This document shows positions 27,075-35,468 of a DNA stretch of 64,000 nt, piece by piece (within the stretch, counting starts at the first letter, position 1; each line of letters begins with the position of its first letter). The position numbers and the translations under genes were made by a program. This stretch comes from Azospirillum sp. TSO35-2 (GTDB taxonomy: Bacteria; Pseudomonadota; Alphaproteobacteria; Azospirillales; Azospirillaceae), in assembly GCF_003116095.1 (NCBI RefSeq), contig NZ_LGRA01000021.1, positions 1,617,986-1,681,985 on the forward strand. The letters are read 5' to 3'. The notes beneath the pieces are model-generated. The model ran no database searches. It saw only the letters and a program-made list of their open reading frames with translations, and had not been told where the DNA came from.

Positions 27075-27992
27075 TCAGCCCGCGTTGCGCTCCACCCAGC
27101 CGGCCACGCCGTCCAGCGAGCGGAAATCGGCGACGGCGCGCACGGCCAGCTCGGGGTAACGGTCGCGGACCATGCGGGACAGCGCGTTGCCGGGGCCGAG
27201 TTCGAGCAGCAGCGTGCAGCCCATCTCCACCAGCCCGTCGACGCAGGCCGCCCACTCCACCGGTTCGGCGATCTGCCGGGCCAGCGTAGCGATGGCGCGG
27301 TCGCGGCTGCGCACCGGCGTGCCGTCGATCCCCGCCAGCACTGGCACCAGCGGCGCACGCAGGCCGCTGGCCGCCAGCACCCGCCCGAACGCCGCGGCGG
27401 CCGGCGCCATCAGCGGCGTGTGGGAGGCGACGGTCACCGGCAGCGGCGTCACCGCCGCCCCCACCGCGACGGCCGCGAGCTCGAACGCCGCCAGCGCGTC
27501 CCGCAACCCGCCGACGACGATGCGGTCGAGGTCGTTGACGATGGCGATGGCGACGCCATGGTCCCGGCACAGCGCCGCCAGCCGCGTCCGGTCGAGTCCG
27601 CGCACGGCGAGCAGGCCGCCCGGCACCGCGCCGGCCTCGTCCATCGCCGCGGCCCGCCGGCATGCCAGTTCCAGCAGCTCGTCGGTGTCGAGCGCGTCGG
27701 CGCAGCCATAGGCGGCCAGTTCACCCAGGCTGTAGCCGGCGACCGCGCGGACCGGCGGCAGGCGCGGCCGCAGCGCCGCCCAGGTCGCCGCCTGCACCGC
27801 GCACAGCAGGGGTTGGGCGACGGCGTTGCCCTGCATCGCCTCCAGTGGCCCGGCCGCCAGCGCCCGGGGGTCGGCGCCGAGCCGCGGCGCAGCGGCGTCC
27901 AGCACCGCCTGGGCCGCCGGCTCGCCGCGCAGGATGTCCAGCATGCCGGGCGCCTGCGCGCCCTGGCCGGGACAGAGAATGCCGAGCGCCAT
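27075..27992 (-). CDS. mdcH: Malonate decarboxylase epsilon subunit, malonyl transferase
   Basis: 305 residues. It loads malonyl groups from malonyl-CoA onto the acyl carrier subunit MdcC to start the decarboxylase cycle. The fold is the FabD-type acyltransferase: GILCPGQGAQAPGM at the N-terminus, the nucleophile Ser in GYSLGELAAYG, and the active-site His in VASHTPLMAPAA. It is the last gene of the mdc operon, 25 nt behind mdcB. Confidence 0.93.
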   Translation of the reverse strand: MALGILCPGQGAQAPGMLDILRGEPAAQAVLDAAAPRLGADPRALAAGPLEAMQGNAVAQPLLCAVQAATWAALRPRLPPVRAVAGYSLGELAAYGCADALDTDELLELACRRAAAMDEAGAVPGGLLAVRGLDRTRLAALCRDHGVAIAIVNDLDRIVVGGLRDALAAFELAAVAVGAAVTPLPVTVASHTPLMAPAAAAFGRVLAASGLRAPLVPVLAGIDGTPVRSRDRAIATLARQIAEPVEWAACVDGLVEMGCTLLLELGPGNALSRMVRDRYPELAVRAVADFRSLDGVAGWVERNAG

Positions 27993-28017
27993 CAGTTCCT
28001 CCGGTCAGCCCCAACGG

Positions 28018-28872
28018 TCAGCGGCGGGAATGGACAAACCACGCCGCCGCCAGCAGGTCGGCGCTGCCGCCGGGTGACAGGCGGCGGGCGACGCAGGCGT
28101 GGTGGAGGTCCAGCGCCTCACCGCGCCAGCCCGGCCGGAAGACGCCGCCGCGATCGAGGAAGCGTTGCGCTTCGCCCTGCACGAAGGCAAGCCCGTCCGC
28201 CCCGCCGCGGTGCAGCAGGTTGGTGTCCTGCAGCCGGGCCATCGCGGCGAACAGCGTCTGCACCATCGCCCGCTCGGCGCAGCCCAGCCGGTCGAGCGTG
28301 CGCTCCAGCGTCGGCAGCGCGACGGAGAACAGCGTCGGAAAGCCCGCCGCCGCTTCCTGCCGGGCGCCGCGGACGCCATAGCTTCGGACGGCGCGGGCAC
28401 CGTGGCTGTCGGCCGAGGGCGGCGCCGCGGCGAGGATGCCAGCCCCCCACCGCTCCGCCACCGTGTCGCCCAGCGCCCGGCCGGTCGCCGCCTTGCCGCT
28501 GCGCGCTCGCCAGCCAGCGGCGGCGGTGAGCAGGCCGAGCGCGAAGACCGCGCCGCGGTGGGTGTTGACGCCGCCGGTGGCCGCCAGCATCCGCCGCTCC
28601 GCCGTGATGCCCAGCGCCTGCAACGCGGCGAAATCGGCGCCGGCCGCACCGGCGGCGGCGATGTCGCGGAAATAGCCGCGCAGCGCGAACAGGCTGCGCA
28701 TGAAGGTCGTCATGTCCATGTCGTCGTGGCTGCCACTGTCGAGCGGGCTGACCAGACCGGGCTTGGGATGCAGCGCCAGCTCGGCGTAGAGGGCCCGCAC
28801 GGCGTCGCGGCCGATCGGGGCGGCGGCGGGAACGGGCGCATCGGCCCGAGCGCGGGCGAGGGAGCGGTTCAT
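28018..28872 (-). CDS. mdcB: Triphosphoribosyl-dephospho-CoA synthase (MdcB/CitG family)
   Basis: 284 residues. It makes the prosthetic-group precursor 2'-(5''-triphosphoribosyl)-3'-dephospho-CoA from ATP and dephospho-CoA. Family blocks include ALHPKPGLVSPLDSGSHDDM, the metal/ATP-binding GGVNTHRGAVFALGLL and QDTNLLHRGG near the C-terminus. The ATG at 28872 is only 5 nt after the mdcG stop. In-frame upstream starts would run through mdcG and are rejected. Position between mdcG and mdcH differs from the Klebsiella-type order, where mdcB follows mdcA. Confidence 0.92.
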   Translation of the reverse strand: MNRSLARARADAPVPAAAPIGRDAVRALYAELALHPKPGLVSPLDSGSHDDMDMTTFMRSLFALRGYFRDIAAAGAAGADFAALQALGITAERRMLAATGGVNTHRGAVFALGLLTAAAGWRARSGKAATGRALGDTVAERWGAGILAAAPPSADSHGARAVRSYGVRGARQEAAAGFPTLFSVALPTLERTLDRLGCAERAMVQTLFAAMARLQDTNLLHRGGADGLAFVQGEAQRFLDRGGVFRPGWRGEALDLHHACVARRLSPGGSADLLAAAWFVHSRR

Positions 28873-28877
28873 GGCGG

Positions 28878-29534
28878 TCACTCCGGCGGGAACAGGGCGA
28901 TGACGGCGCGGGTGTCGCGCAGGGTGACGTCGGCGCAGCCCTTGACCAGCAGTTTGGCCGGACGCGCCGCCAGCTCCCGCCACGCGACGGCGCTGCCGTC
29001 CGGCAATTGGATCTCGCCGTCCAGCCGTGGGGCCTCCTCGCCGTCCAGCCCGATCAGCGCGTCGAGCAACCCCTCCACCACCGACCAACGGCGCGGGGCG
29101 AACAGCAGGTCGAGGTCGGAATCGGGGCGGACATAGGGCAGGCCGGTCCGATGCTGCCACGCCAGCGAGCCGAAGACCCCGGCCGTGACGCCGAGCGCGT
29201 CGGCCCGCCGCACCACCGCCTCCAGCCGCGAGCGCCAGGGCGCGGGCGCCGACGACAGCGCGTCGGCCAGCGCCAGCGGGCCGGATGGCTCACGGATGGC
29301 GGCGGTCGCGAGATGGACGCCGATCCGCCGCTTGTCCGGCGTGGCGAGGCCGAGCCTCTGCGTGCCCGGATCGTCCGCCGGCTGGCGGCGGGCGACGACC
29401 AGCGGACGGCCCTGTGTCCGCCAGTCCTCGATCATGCCGCGCTCCGCCTCGGCCAGGGGCGAGCGAAGGTGATCCGCCCAGCCTGGGCCGAGCCGGACCC
29501 AGCCATGCCTCGCCGCGACCTCAGGCGACGGCAT
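28878..29534 (-). CDS. mdcG: Phosphoribosyl-dephospho-CoA transferase, holo-ACP synthase of malonate decarboxylase
   Basis: 218 residues. It attaches the phosphoribosyl-dephospho-CoA prosthetic group to a serine of MdcC. The nucleotidyltransferase-like signature is GVFGSLAWQH followed by PYVRPDSDLDLLFAP, with the metal-binding Asp pair. The ATG at 29534 (MPSPEVAARHGWVRL) gives the usual length and overlaps mdcE by 14 nt. The longer in-frame start at 29612 lies inside mdcE. It works directly with the following mdcB product. Confidence 0.9.
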   Translation of the reverse strand: MPSPEVAARHGWVRLGPGWADHLRSPLAEAERGMIEDWRTQGRPLVVARRQPADDPGTQRLGLATPDKRRIGVHLATAAIREPSGPLALADALSSAPAPWRSRLEAVVRRADALGVTAGVFGSLAWQHRTGLPYVRPDSDLDLLFAPRRWSVVEGLLDALIGLDGEEAPRLDGEIQLPDGSAVAWRELAARPAKLLVKGCADVTLRDTRAVIALFPPE

Positions 29535-30228
29535 CGCGCCGGACCCGGTCGGCCACTTGGCGAGCCAGCGTCCGGCCCCGGCGTTCCTCGCCCAGCGCCC
29601 GGCGCTCGTCACCGTCGAGCGGCGCGGCCAGCGCCTCGGCCAGCTGGCCGGCGAGGTCCCCGTCCCACAGCGCGGCGATGGCGCCCATCCGCAGGTAATT
29701 GTCCACCCCCGGCGCGAAGACCGGCGAGCTGGCGCTCAGTTCCGTCAGCCGTTCCAGCGGGATCTTGGTGACGCGCGCCATCGCCGGCAGGTTCATCACC
29801 CGGATTTCCGCGTCGGGCAGGGCGTAGCAGCGGTCGGCCAGCATGCTGCTGGCGAGGAAGCCGCCGCTGACCGCCTGCCCATAGACCAGCCCCAGCACCC
29901 GGTGCCCGTTGCGCCGGGCGAGGTCCAGGCATTTGGCGAGGTGCGCCATGTAGCCGTTGATGCCCAGCAGCTCGTCGCGGTGGCTCAGCCGCTGGCCCTG
30001 GGTGTCAACCAGCAGCAGGATCGGCCGGCCGGGATGGCGGCGCACCACATCCAGCACCGCGCCGGCCATTCGGTAGGCCAGCTCGATGCCGATCGGCGCG
30101 TTGTCGATGGTGCCGACCACCGCGACGTCGTTGCCGCAGCAGCGGCCGGTGCCGGAGAAACAGTCGCCGGCGAACGCGACGTCGTGACCGTCCGGGAACA
30201 GGCGCTTCAACAGGGTTTGGGCGTCCAT
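29521..30228 (-). CDS. mdcE: Malonate decarboxylase gamma subunit
   Basis: 235 residues, crotonase/carboxyltransferase fold. With MdcD it forms the component that decarboxylates malonyl-S-ACP to acetyl-S-ACP and CO2. Visible family blocks are GTIDNAPIGIELAYRMAG, LLLVDTQGQRLSHRDELLGI and GLVYGQAVSGGFLASSMLAD, the oxyanion-hole region. It lies 3 nt after mdcD. Confidence 0.93.
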   Translation of the reverse strand: MDAQTLLKRLFPDGHDVAFAGDCFSGTGRCCGNDVAVVGTIDNAPIGIELAYRMAGAVLDVVRRHPGRPILLLVDTQGQRLSHRDELLGINGYMAHLAKCLDLARRNGHRVLGLVYGQAVSGGFLASSMLADRCYALPDAEIRVMNLPAMARVTKIPLERLTELSASSPVFAPGVDNYLRMGAIAALWDGDLAGQLAEALAAPLDGDERRALGEERRGRTLARQVADRVRRDAVA

Positions 30229-30231
30229 GGC

Positions 30232-31122
30232 TCAGGCTCGCTTGTCAGTGACGGTGGCGAGGAAGGTGGGCGTGTCGAGGATCGGCAGCCGCTCCGGCTC
30301 GGCGATGCCCAGCCGCGCCCAGATGTCGAGCGCGTCGCGGCAGTCGCCGAACCGCTCAAGCCGCCCGCCCAGCGCCGCGTGCTCCGCCTCCAGCGCGGCG
30401 AGCGACAGGTCGGGGGCGTGGTCCAGCAGGGCCAGGGCGGCGGCGCGGAAGGCGGCGATGTCGTCCTCGACCAGGACCGCCGCCTCGCCCAGCAGATAGC
30501 GGTGCTTGCCGCCGACGGTGCGCCAGACCAGGGCACGGTCACGGCTGTCGAACTCCTCGACGCCCATGGTGGTCTCGATCACCTCGGGGCCGGACAGGCC
30601 GAGCCGGCCCTCCTCGCTCATCACCACGGCGTCGCACAGGCGGCTGACGATGCCCATGCCGCCGAAGCAGCCGAACTGGCCGCCGTCCAGCACGATCACC
30701 GGGATGCCGGCGGCGCGCACCGCCAGCACCGCGCGCATCACCTCCGACACCGCGATCAGGCCGGCGTTGGCCTCGTGCAGGCGGACGCCGCCGGATTCGA
30801 CCAGCAGCAGCACGCCGGCCGGCCGCTCGTCCAGCGCGCGCTCCAGCAGGCCGGTCAGCTTGGCGCCATGCACCTCGCCGACCGCGCCGCCCATGAAGCC
30901 GCCCTCCTGCGCGGCGACCAGCACCGGCCGGCCGCCGAGCGTAGCCTTGCCGACGACGACGCCGTCGTCGAAGGCGGCCGGGGTGTCGAGCCGGCGCAGG
31001 TGCGGGCTGACCACCCGTTCGGACGGCGGCAGGATTTCGCGGAAGCTGCCGGGGTCGAGCAGGCCGAGCAGCCGTTCGCGGGCGCTGTCCTCGTAATAGC
31101 TGTGCGTGGCGGCGTCGGTCAT
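30232..31122 (-). CDS. mdcD: Malonate decarboxylase beta subunit
   Basis: 296 residues, carboxyltransferase fold, partner of the gamma subunit in decarboxylating malonyl-S-ACP. It begins with YYEDSARERLLGLLDPGSF and contains VLLLVESGGVRLHEANAGLI and DGGQFGCFGGMGIVSRLCD, close to known MdcD sequences. Its start overlaps the mdcC stop by 4 nt, consistent with coupled synthesis of equal amounts. Confidence 0.94.
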   Translation of the reverse strand: MTDAATHSYYEDSARERLLGLLDPGSFREILPPSERVVSPHLRRLDTPAAFDDGVVVGKATLGGRPVLVAAQEGGFMGGAVGEVHGAKLTGLLERALDERPAGVLLLVESGGVRLHEANAGLIAVSEVMRAVLAVRAAGIPVIVLDGGQFGCFGGMGIVSRLCDAVVMSEEGRLGLSGPEVIETTMGVEEFDSRDRALVWRTVGGKHRYLLGEAAVLVEDDIAAFRAAALALLDHAPDLSLAALEAEHAALGGRLERFGDCRDALDIWARLGIAEPERLPILDTPTFLATVTDKRA

Positions 31123-31436
31123 GGCTGGCCTCCGGTGAAGGCGTCGAGCGCCTGGTCCAGGCGCAGGCTGACCACGGCCGGGGTGGCGCCGACGTCGTTG
31201 ATGGAGATGCGGACGTCGGCGACCGGGTGGCGGGCGAAGACGTCGTCCATCACCGCCTGCCAGATCGGGCCGAAGCCGACCGCCGCGGTCAGCACCTCGA
31301 TCCGGCAGACACCGCCGAGGTCGGCCGGCTCCACCATCACCTCCAGATTGCCGGAGCCGACGACGCCGACCAGCGTCACCGGCGGTGCGGAGGGCAGCGG
31401 ACGGCCGCCGCGGTATTCGAAGCTCAGGGATTCCAT
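31119..31436 (-). CDS. mdcC: Malonate decarboxylase acyl carrier protein (delta subunit)
   Basis: 105 residues. It carries acetyl and malonyl groups on a phosphoribosyl-dephospho-CoA arm. The modified serine is expected in VGSGNLEVMVEP near residue 28, which matches the CitD/MdcC attachment motif. The C-terminal half (VADVRISINDVGATPAVVSLRL) is also conserved. It lies between mdcA and mdcD, the normal order. Confidence 0.93.
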   Translation of the reverse strand: MESLSFEYRGGRPLPSAPPVTLVGVVGSGNLEVMVEPADLGGVCRIEVLTAAVGFGPIWQAVMDDVFARHPVADVRISINDVGATPAVVSLRLDQALDAFTGGQP

Positions 31437-31454
31437 GGGTCGGGCCTCACCGGT

Positions 31455-33098
31455 TCACCAGTTGCGGAAGCGCTTGGGCGGGTCGTAGAGCCCACCCGAC
31501 GCGCGCACCAGATCCTTGATCGACCGCGCGGCCAGCAGATCGCGCGTCGCCAGCCGCTTGTCGATGCCCAGATCCTCCGGCCGGCGGATGACGCCGCGGT
31601 CGCGCAGGTTCTCCACCATCCGCCGGTCGCGCTTCAGCCCGACGGGGGTGTAGCCGGCGACGCCGCGGATCGCCTGTTCACGCTCCTCATCCGTGCGGCA
31701 GAGCAGCAGGTTGGCGATGCCCTCCTCCGTCAGGATGTGGCTGACGTCGTCGCCGTAGATCATCACCGGCGGCAGCTCCATCCCGGCGCTCTCCGCCAGT
31801 TCCCAGGCGTCCAGCCGCTCGACGAAGGCCGGCTGCATATGCTCGCGGAAGGTCTCGACCATCTGCACCACCAGCTTGCGGCCGCGCGGGATGGTGTTGC
31901 GCCCCTCCCCCGCCTCGCGGCCGGCCTTCAGCCAGCTAGGGCTGGCGTGGCGGCGGCCGCGGGCGTCCGCCCCCATGTTCGGCGCGCCGCCGAAGCCGGC
32001 GATGCGGCCCAGCGTGGCGGTGGAGCTGTTGCCGGCCAGATCGACCTGCAGGGTCGAGCCGATGAACAGGTCGCAGGCGTAATGCCCCGCCGCCTGGCAC
32101 AGCGCCCGGTTGGACCGCAGGCTGCCGTCCGGCCCGGTGAAGAACACGTCGGGCCGGGCGCGGATGTAGTCCTCCATCCCCAACTCGGAGCCGAAGGAAT
32201 GCACGCTCTCGACGAAGCCGGCCTCGATCGCCGGGATCAGCGCCGGGTGGGGGTTCAGCGCCCAGTGCCGTCCGATCTTCCCCTTCAGGCCGAGGCTGTC
32301 GGCGTAGGTCGGCAGCAGCAGCTCGATGGCGGCGGTGTCGAAGCCGATGCCGTGGTTCAGGCGGTTGACCTCGTACTCGGCGTAGATGCCCTTGATGGCC
32401 ATCATCGCCATCAGCACCTGCACCTCGGAGATCTGGGCCGGGTCGCGGGTGAACAGCGGTTCGATGAAGTGGGGCCGCGGGCTCTGGATGACGAAATCGA
32501 CCCAGCCGCCGGGGATGTCGACGCGCGGCACGTGGTCGACCAGCTCGTTCACCTGGGCGATGACGATGCCGCGCTTGAAGGCGGTCGCCTCGACGATGAC
32601 CGGCGTGTCCTCGGTGTTGGGGCCGGTGTAGAGGTTGCCGTCGGCGTCGGCCGCCTGCGCCGCCACCAGGCTGACCTGCGGCGTCAGGTCGACGAAATAG
32701 CGGCCGAACAGCTCCAGATAGGTGTGGATGGCGCCGATGGAGATTTTCCCGTCGCCGACCAGCTTGGCCAGCCGTCCGCCCTGCGGGCCGGAGAAGGAGA
32801 AGTCCAGCTTCGTGGCAATCCCGCGTTCGAACAGGTCGAGATGCTCGGGCAGCGCCAGCACCGATTGCACCATGTGCAGGCCGTGGACCTTCGCCGGATC
32901 GACCGAGGCCAGCGCCGAGGCCAGGAAATCGGCCTGCTTCTGGTTGTTGCCCTCCAGGCAGACGCGGTCGCCCGGCTCCAGCACCGCTTCCAGCAAGGCG
33001 CGGGCGTCGGCCGCCGGCACCCGCTTGCCGCGGGCGAGGGACGCGGTGCGGGCAAGGCGGGCCTCGCGGTTCCGGCCCTGGCTGTTCCAGTCGCGCAT
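31455..33098 (-). CDS. mdcA: Malonate decarboxylase alpha subunit, acetyl-S-ACP:malonate ACP transferase
   Basis: 547 residues. It swaps the acetyl group on MdcC for malonate, releasing acetate. The CoA-transferase-like fold shows LEPGDRVCLEGNNQKQADFL, NLYTGPNTEDTPVIVEATAF and GYTPVGLKRDRRMVENLRD. The ATG at 33098 gives the family's standard N-terminus (RDWNSQGRNREARL). In-frame starts up to 33377 lie in the promoter region. It is the first gene of the mdc operon and divergent from the malonate transporter genes. Confidence 0.94.
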   Translation of the reverse strand: MRDWNSQGRNREARLARTASLARGKRVPAADARALLEAVLEPGDRVCLEGNNQKQADFLASALASVDPAKVHGLHMVQSVLALPEHLDLFERGIATKLDFSFSGPQGGRLAKLVGDGKISIGAIHTYLELFGRYFVDLTPQVSLVAAQAADADGNLYTGPNTEDTPVIVEATAFKRGIVIAQVNELVDHVPRVDIPGGWVDFVIQSPRPHFIEPLFTRDPAQISEVQVLMAMMAIKGIYAEYEVNRLNHGIGFDTAAIELLLPTYADSLGLKGKIGRHWALNPHPALIPAIEAGFVESVHSFGSELGMEDYIRARPDVFFTGPDGSLRSNRALCQAAGHYACDLFIGSTLQVDLAGNSSTATLGRIAGFGGAPNMGADARGRRHASPSWLKAGREAGEGRNTIPRGRKLVVQMVETFREHMQPAFVERLDAWELAESAGMELPPVMIYGDDVSHILTEEGIANLLLCRTDEEREQAIRGVAGYTPVGLKRDRRMVENLRDRGVIRRPEDLGIDKRLATRDLLAARSIKDLVRASGGLYDPPKRFRNW

Positions 33099-33317
33099 CG
33101 CCGTCACGCCCCCCGGCTTCGGGAGAGCGGCGGACGACGGATCGCGGCGTGATGCCCCGTGGGCAAGCCGCAAGACGGTTCGAACATGCTGTTCCTCCCT
33201 GAAAGCGATGGCGGGCCGCGAAAGCGATGACAGGCGGTGCGTCGACAGGCGCACTGGGCGCCGCGTGGATGGGTGCGCCGCCCTCCGTACCGATCCGGCG
33301 CTTGCAACGCTGTTTTT

Positions 33318-33385
33318 GTATACGACACTGATTTTCAGCCCGCAACAAAATACATTATTGCCCATATTGCCGGGCACGCGTATAC
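33318..33385. promoter_or_regulatory. Divergent mdc/mad control region with two GTATAC sites (candidate GntR/FCD operators)
   Basis: The 377-nt gap 33099-33475 is locally AT-rich between about 33300 and 33420. GTATAC occurs at 33318-33323 (TTTTTGTATACGACA) and at 33380-33385 (GCGTATACCGACA), 62 nt apart, about six helical turns. Both are followed by a GACAC string. TTGTATACAA-like palindromes are typical operators of FCD-type GntR regulators that control malonate genes, and one such gene lies at 34752. The remainder of the gap shows nothing else. Confidence 0.5.
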
Positions 33386-33475
33386 CGACACCAATTAAAC
33401 ATTCGGCGTGGCGAACAATATGGATCCGCGTCCCACGCCGCCCCTCGCGGGCTGACCATCACGGGAGAAGAGGCC

Positions 33476-33898
33476 ATGGTCGTTTACGGAGTTGCTCTGC
33501 TGTCAGCCTGCATGCTGATCGGCGTGTTCGTCGGGGACCTGCTGGGAATGGCCATCGGCGTGAAGGCGAACGTCGGCGGCGTCGGCATCGCCATGCTGCT
33601 GCTGATCTTCGCCTCCGACCATCTGCGCAAGAGCGGCCGGCTGGATGTCTGGCTGCAGCAGGGCATCGGCTTCTGGAGCGCCATGTACATCCCCGTCGTC
33701 GTCGCCATGGCGGCGCAGCAGGACGTGGTCGCCGCCGTGAGGGGCGGGCCGGCCGCGGTGCTGGCCGGACTGCTGGCGGTGATCGCCAGCGTGGCCCTGG
33801 TCCCGGTGATCGCCCGCATCGGCCAGCCGCGCACGGCGACGTCCGACCACAACACCCAGACCTCGTCCGAGGCCCTGGCCGCCAAGATCGGGGAATGA
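33476..33898 (+). CDS. madL: Malonate transporter subunit MadL
   Basis: 140 residues, about four membrane helices (YGVALLSACMLIGVFVGDLLG, VGGVGIAMLLLIFASDHL and others). It is the small subunit of the MadLM sodium-dependent malonate carrier in the inner membrane. It is divergent from mdcA and translationally coupled to madM by a 4-nt ATGA overlap. The C-terminus is an extended polar tail (ATSDHNTQTSSEALAAKI). Confidence 0.93.
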   Translation: MVVYGVALLSACMLIGVFVGDLLGMAIGVKANVGGVGIAMLLLIFASDHLRKSGRLDVWLQQGIGFWSAMYIPVVVAMAAQQDVVAAVRGGPAAVLAGLLAVIASVALVPVIARIGQPRTATSDHNTQTSSEALAAKIGE

Positions 33899-34668
33899 CC
33901 ACGATGATCGACGCCCTCACCAAGGTTCTGAGCAGCAACGGTCTGGTGACCGCCTTCGCCGTCGTCGGCGCCACCATCTGGCTGTCCTACTGGCTGTCCA
34001 GGCGGCTGACCCGCGGCCGGCTGCACGGCTCCGCCATCGCCATCGTCATTGGACTGCTGCTGGCTTATCTCGGTGGCGTCGCCACCGGCGGCCACAAGGG
34101 GCTGGCCGACATCCAGCTGCTGTCCGGCATCGGCCTGATGGGCGGCGCCATGCTGCGCGACTTCGCCATCGTCTCGACCGCCTTCGGCGTCAGCTTCGGC
34201 GAGATCCGGCGAGCGGGGCTGAGCGGCGTCGTGGCGCTGTTCGCCGGCGTGCTGGTGTCCTTCGTCATCGGCGCCGCGGTGGCGTTCGCCTTCGGCTATT
34301 CCGACGCGGTCAGCATGACCACCATCGGAGCCGGCGCCGTCACCTACATCGTCGGGCCGGTCACCGGGGCGGCGCTGGGCGCCAGTTCCGACGTGATGGC
34401 GCTGAGCATCGCCGCAGGACTGATCAAGTCGGTGCTGGTGATGGTCGGCACGCCCTTCGTCGCCAAGTCGATCGGCCTGGACAACCCGCGCACCGCCATG
34501 GTCTTCGGCGGGCTGATGGGCACCACCAGCGGCGTGGCCGGCGGCCTTGCGGCGACCGATCCGAAGCTGGTGCCATACGGCGCAATGACGGCGACCTTCT
34601 ACACCGGGCTCGGCTGCCTGATGGGCCCATCGGTGCTGTTCATCGCCACCCGCGCCGTGATGGGCTGA
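33895..34668 (+). CDS. madM: Malonate transporter subunit MadM
   Basis: 257 residues, seven or eight membrane helices, the large subunit of the MadLM malonate carrier. Conserved stretches are GLLLAYLGGVATGGHKGLAD, SGIGLMGGAMLRDFAIVSTA and GGLMGTTSGVAGGLAATDPK. The start used overlaps the madL stop; an ATG at 33904 is an alternative. It supplies malonate to the divergent mdc operon. Confidence 0.94.
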   Translation: MTTMIDALTKVLSSNGLVTAFAVVGATIWLSYWLSRRLTRGRLHGSAIAIVIGLLLAYLGGVATGGHKGLADIQLLSGIGLMGGAMLRDFAIVSTAFGVSFGEIRRAGLSGVVALFAGVLVSFVIGAAVAFAFGYSDAVSMTTIGAGAVTYIVGPVTGAALGASSDVMALSIAAGLIKSVLVMVGTPFVAKSIGLDNPRTAMVFGGLMGTTSGVAGGLAATDPKLVPYGAMTATFYTGLGCLMGPSVLFIATRAVMG

Positions 34669-34751
34669 ACGTCCAACCGCTTTTCTGCAAGTCTTTCGTC
34701 TTCCGCCGCGCGGCCCTATCCTGCGCGGCGTTGGACGCCGGAGGTTGGGTG

Positions 34752-35456
34752 ATGGATCATATCGAGCCCCAGATCGCACAGATCGACGCCGATGCGCCGT
34801 CGGAAGAGAAAGGGCTGCTGTCCGATCAGATCCGGCTGGCGCTGTCCGACGAGATCACGACGGGACGGCTGAAGCCGGGAACGCCGCTGGACGAGCAGCA
34901 GATCGCCTCGCGCTTCGGCGCCTCGCGCACCCCGGTCCGCGAGGCGCTGCGCCAGCTCGGCACCACCGGCATGGTGGAGGTGCGGCCGCGGCGCGGCGTC
35001 GTCGTCGCGACGATGACGCCCGACCGCATCATGGACATGTTCGAAACCACCGCCGAGGTCGAGGCGATGTGCGTCCGGCTGGCGACCTACCGGATCACGC
35101 CGATCGAACGCAGCCGCTTGCAGGAAATGCAGGACGCCTCGGCCGAGATGGTGCGGGCCGGCGACATCGGCGCCTATGACGGCTTCAACCGCGCCTTCCA
35201 CGAGGCGATCTACCGCGCGACCCACAACCAGTTCATGGCGGAGCAGGCGGTCGGCATCCGCGCCCGGCTCGCCGCCTTCCGCCGCACCCAGCTGCGCAAG
35301 GGCGACCGCCTGATCCAGTCCCACGCCGAGCATGGCCGCATCCTGGAGGCCATGGCCCGCGGCGACGGCGACGAGGCCGCCCGCTGCATGCGCGCCCACA
35401 TGCTGAACGCCAGTTGCGCCCTGACCAGCTACATCCAGGAGATGCAGCAGGAGTGA
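34752..35456 (+). CDS. GntR-family (FCD domain) regulator, probable malonate regulator
   Basis: 234 residues. The N-terminal winged helix contains LSDQIRLALSDEITTGRLKPG and the recognition helix region SRFGASRTPVREALRQL. The C-terminal all-helical FCD domain contributes ligand and metal residues, as in FNRAFHEAIYRATHN and HAEHGRILEAMARGD. The ATG at 34752 is preceded by GGAGG. It lies 83 nt downstream of madM, and a GC-rich hairpin without a T-run (about 34707-34733) lies just before it. By analogy with MdcY/MatR it would repress the mdc and mad genes until malonate is present. Confidence 0.88.
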   Translation: MDHIEPQIAQIDADAPSEEKGLLSDQIRLALSDEITTGRLKPGTPLDEQQIASRFGASRTPVREALRQLGTTGMVEVRPRRGVVVATMTPDRIMDMFETTAEVEAMCVRLATYRITPIERSRLQEMQDASAEMVRAGDIGAYDGFNRAFHEAIYRATHNQFMAEQAVGIRARLAAFRRTQLRKGDRLIQSHAEHGRILEAMARGDGDEAARCMRAHMLNASCALTSYIQEMQQE

Positions 35457-35468
35457 CGGGGGCCGCAG

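Noticed and set aside
34707-34733. GC-rich hairpin between madM and the GntR gene as a terminator
   Set aside because: The CGCCGCGC/GCGCGGCG stem is good but no T-run follows and it abuts the ribosome site of the regulator gene, so termination cannot be claimed.
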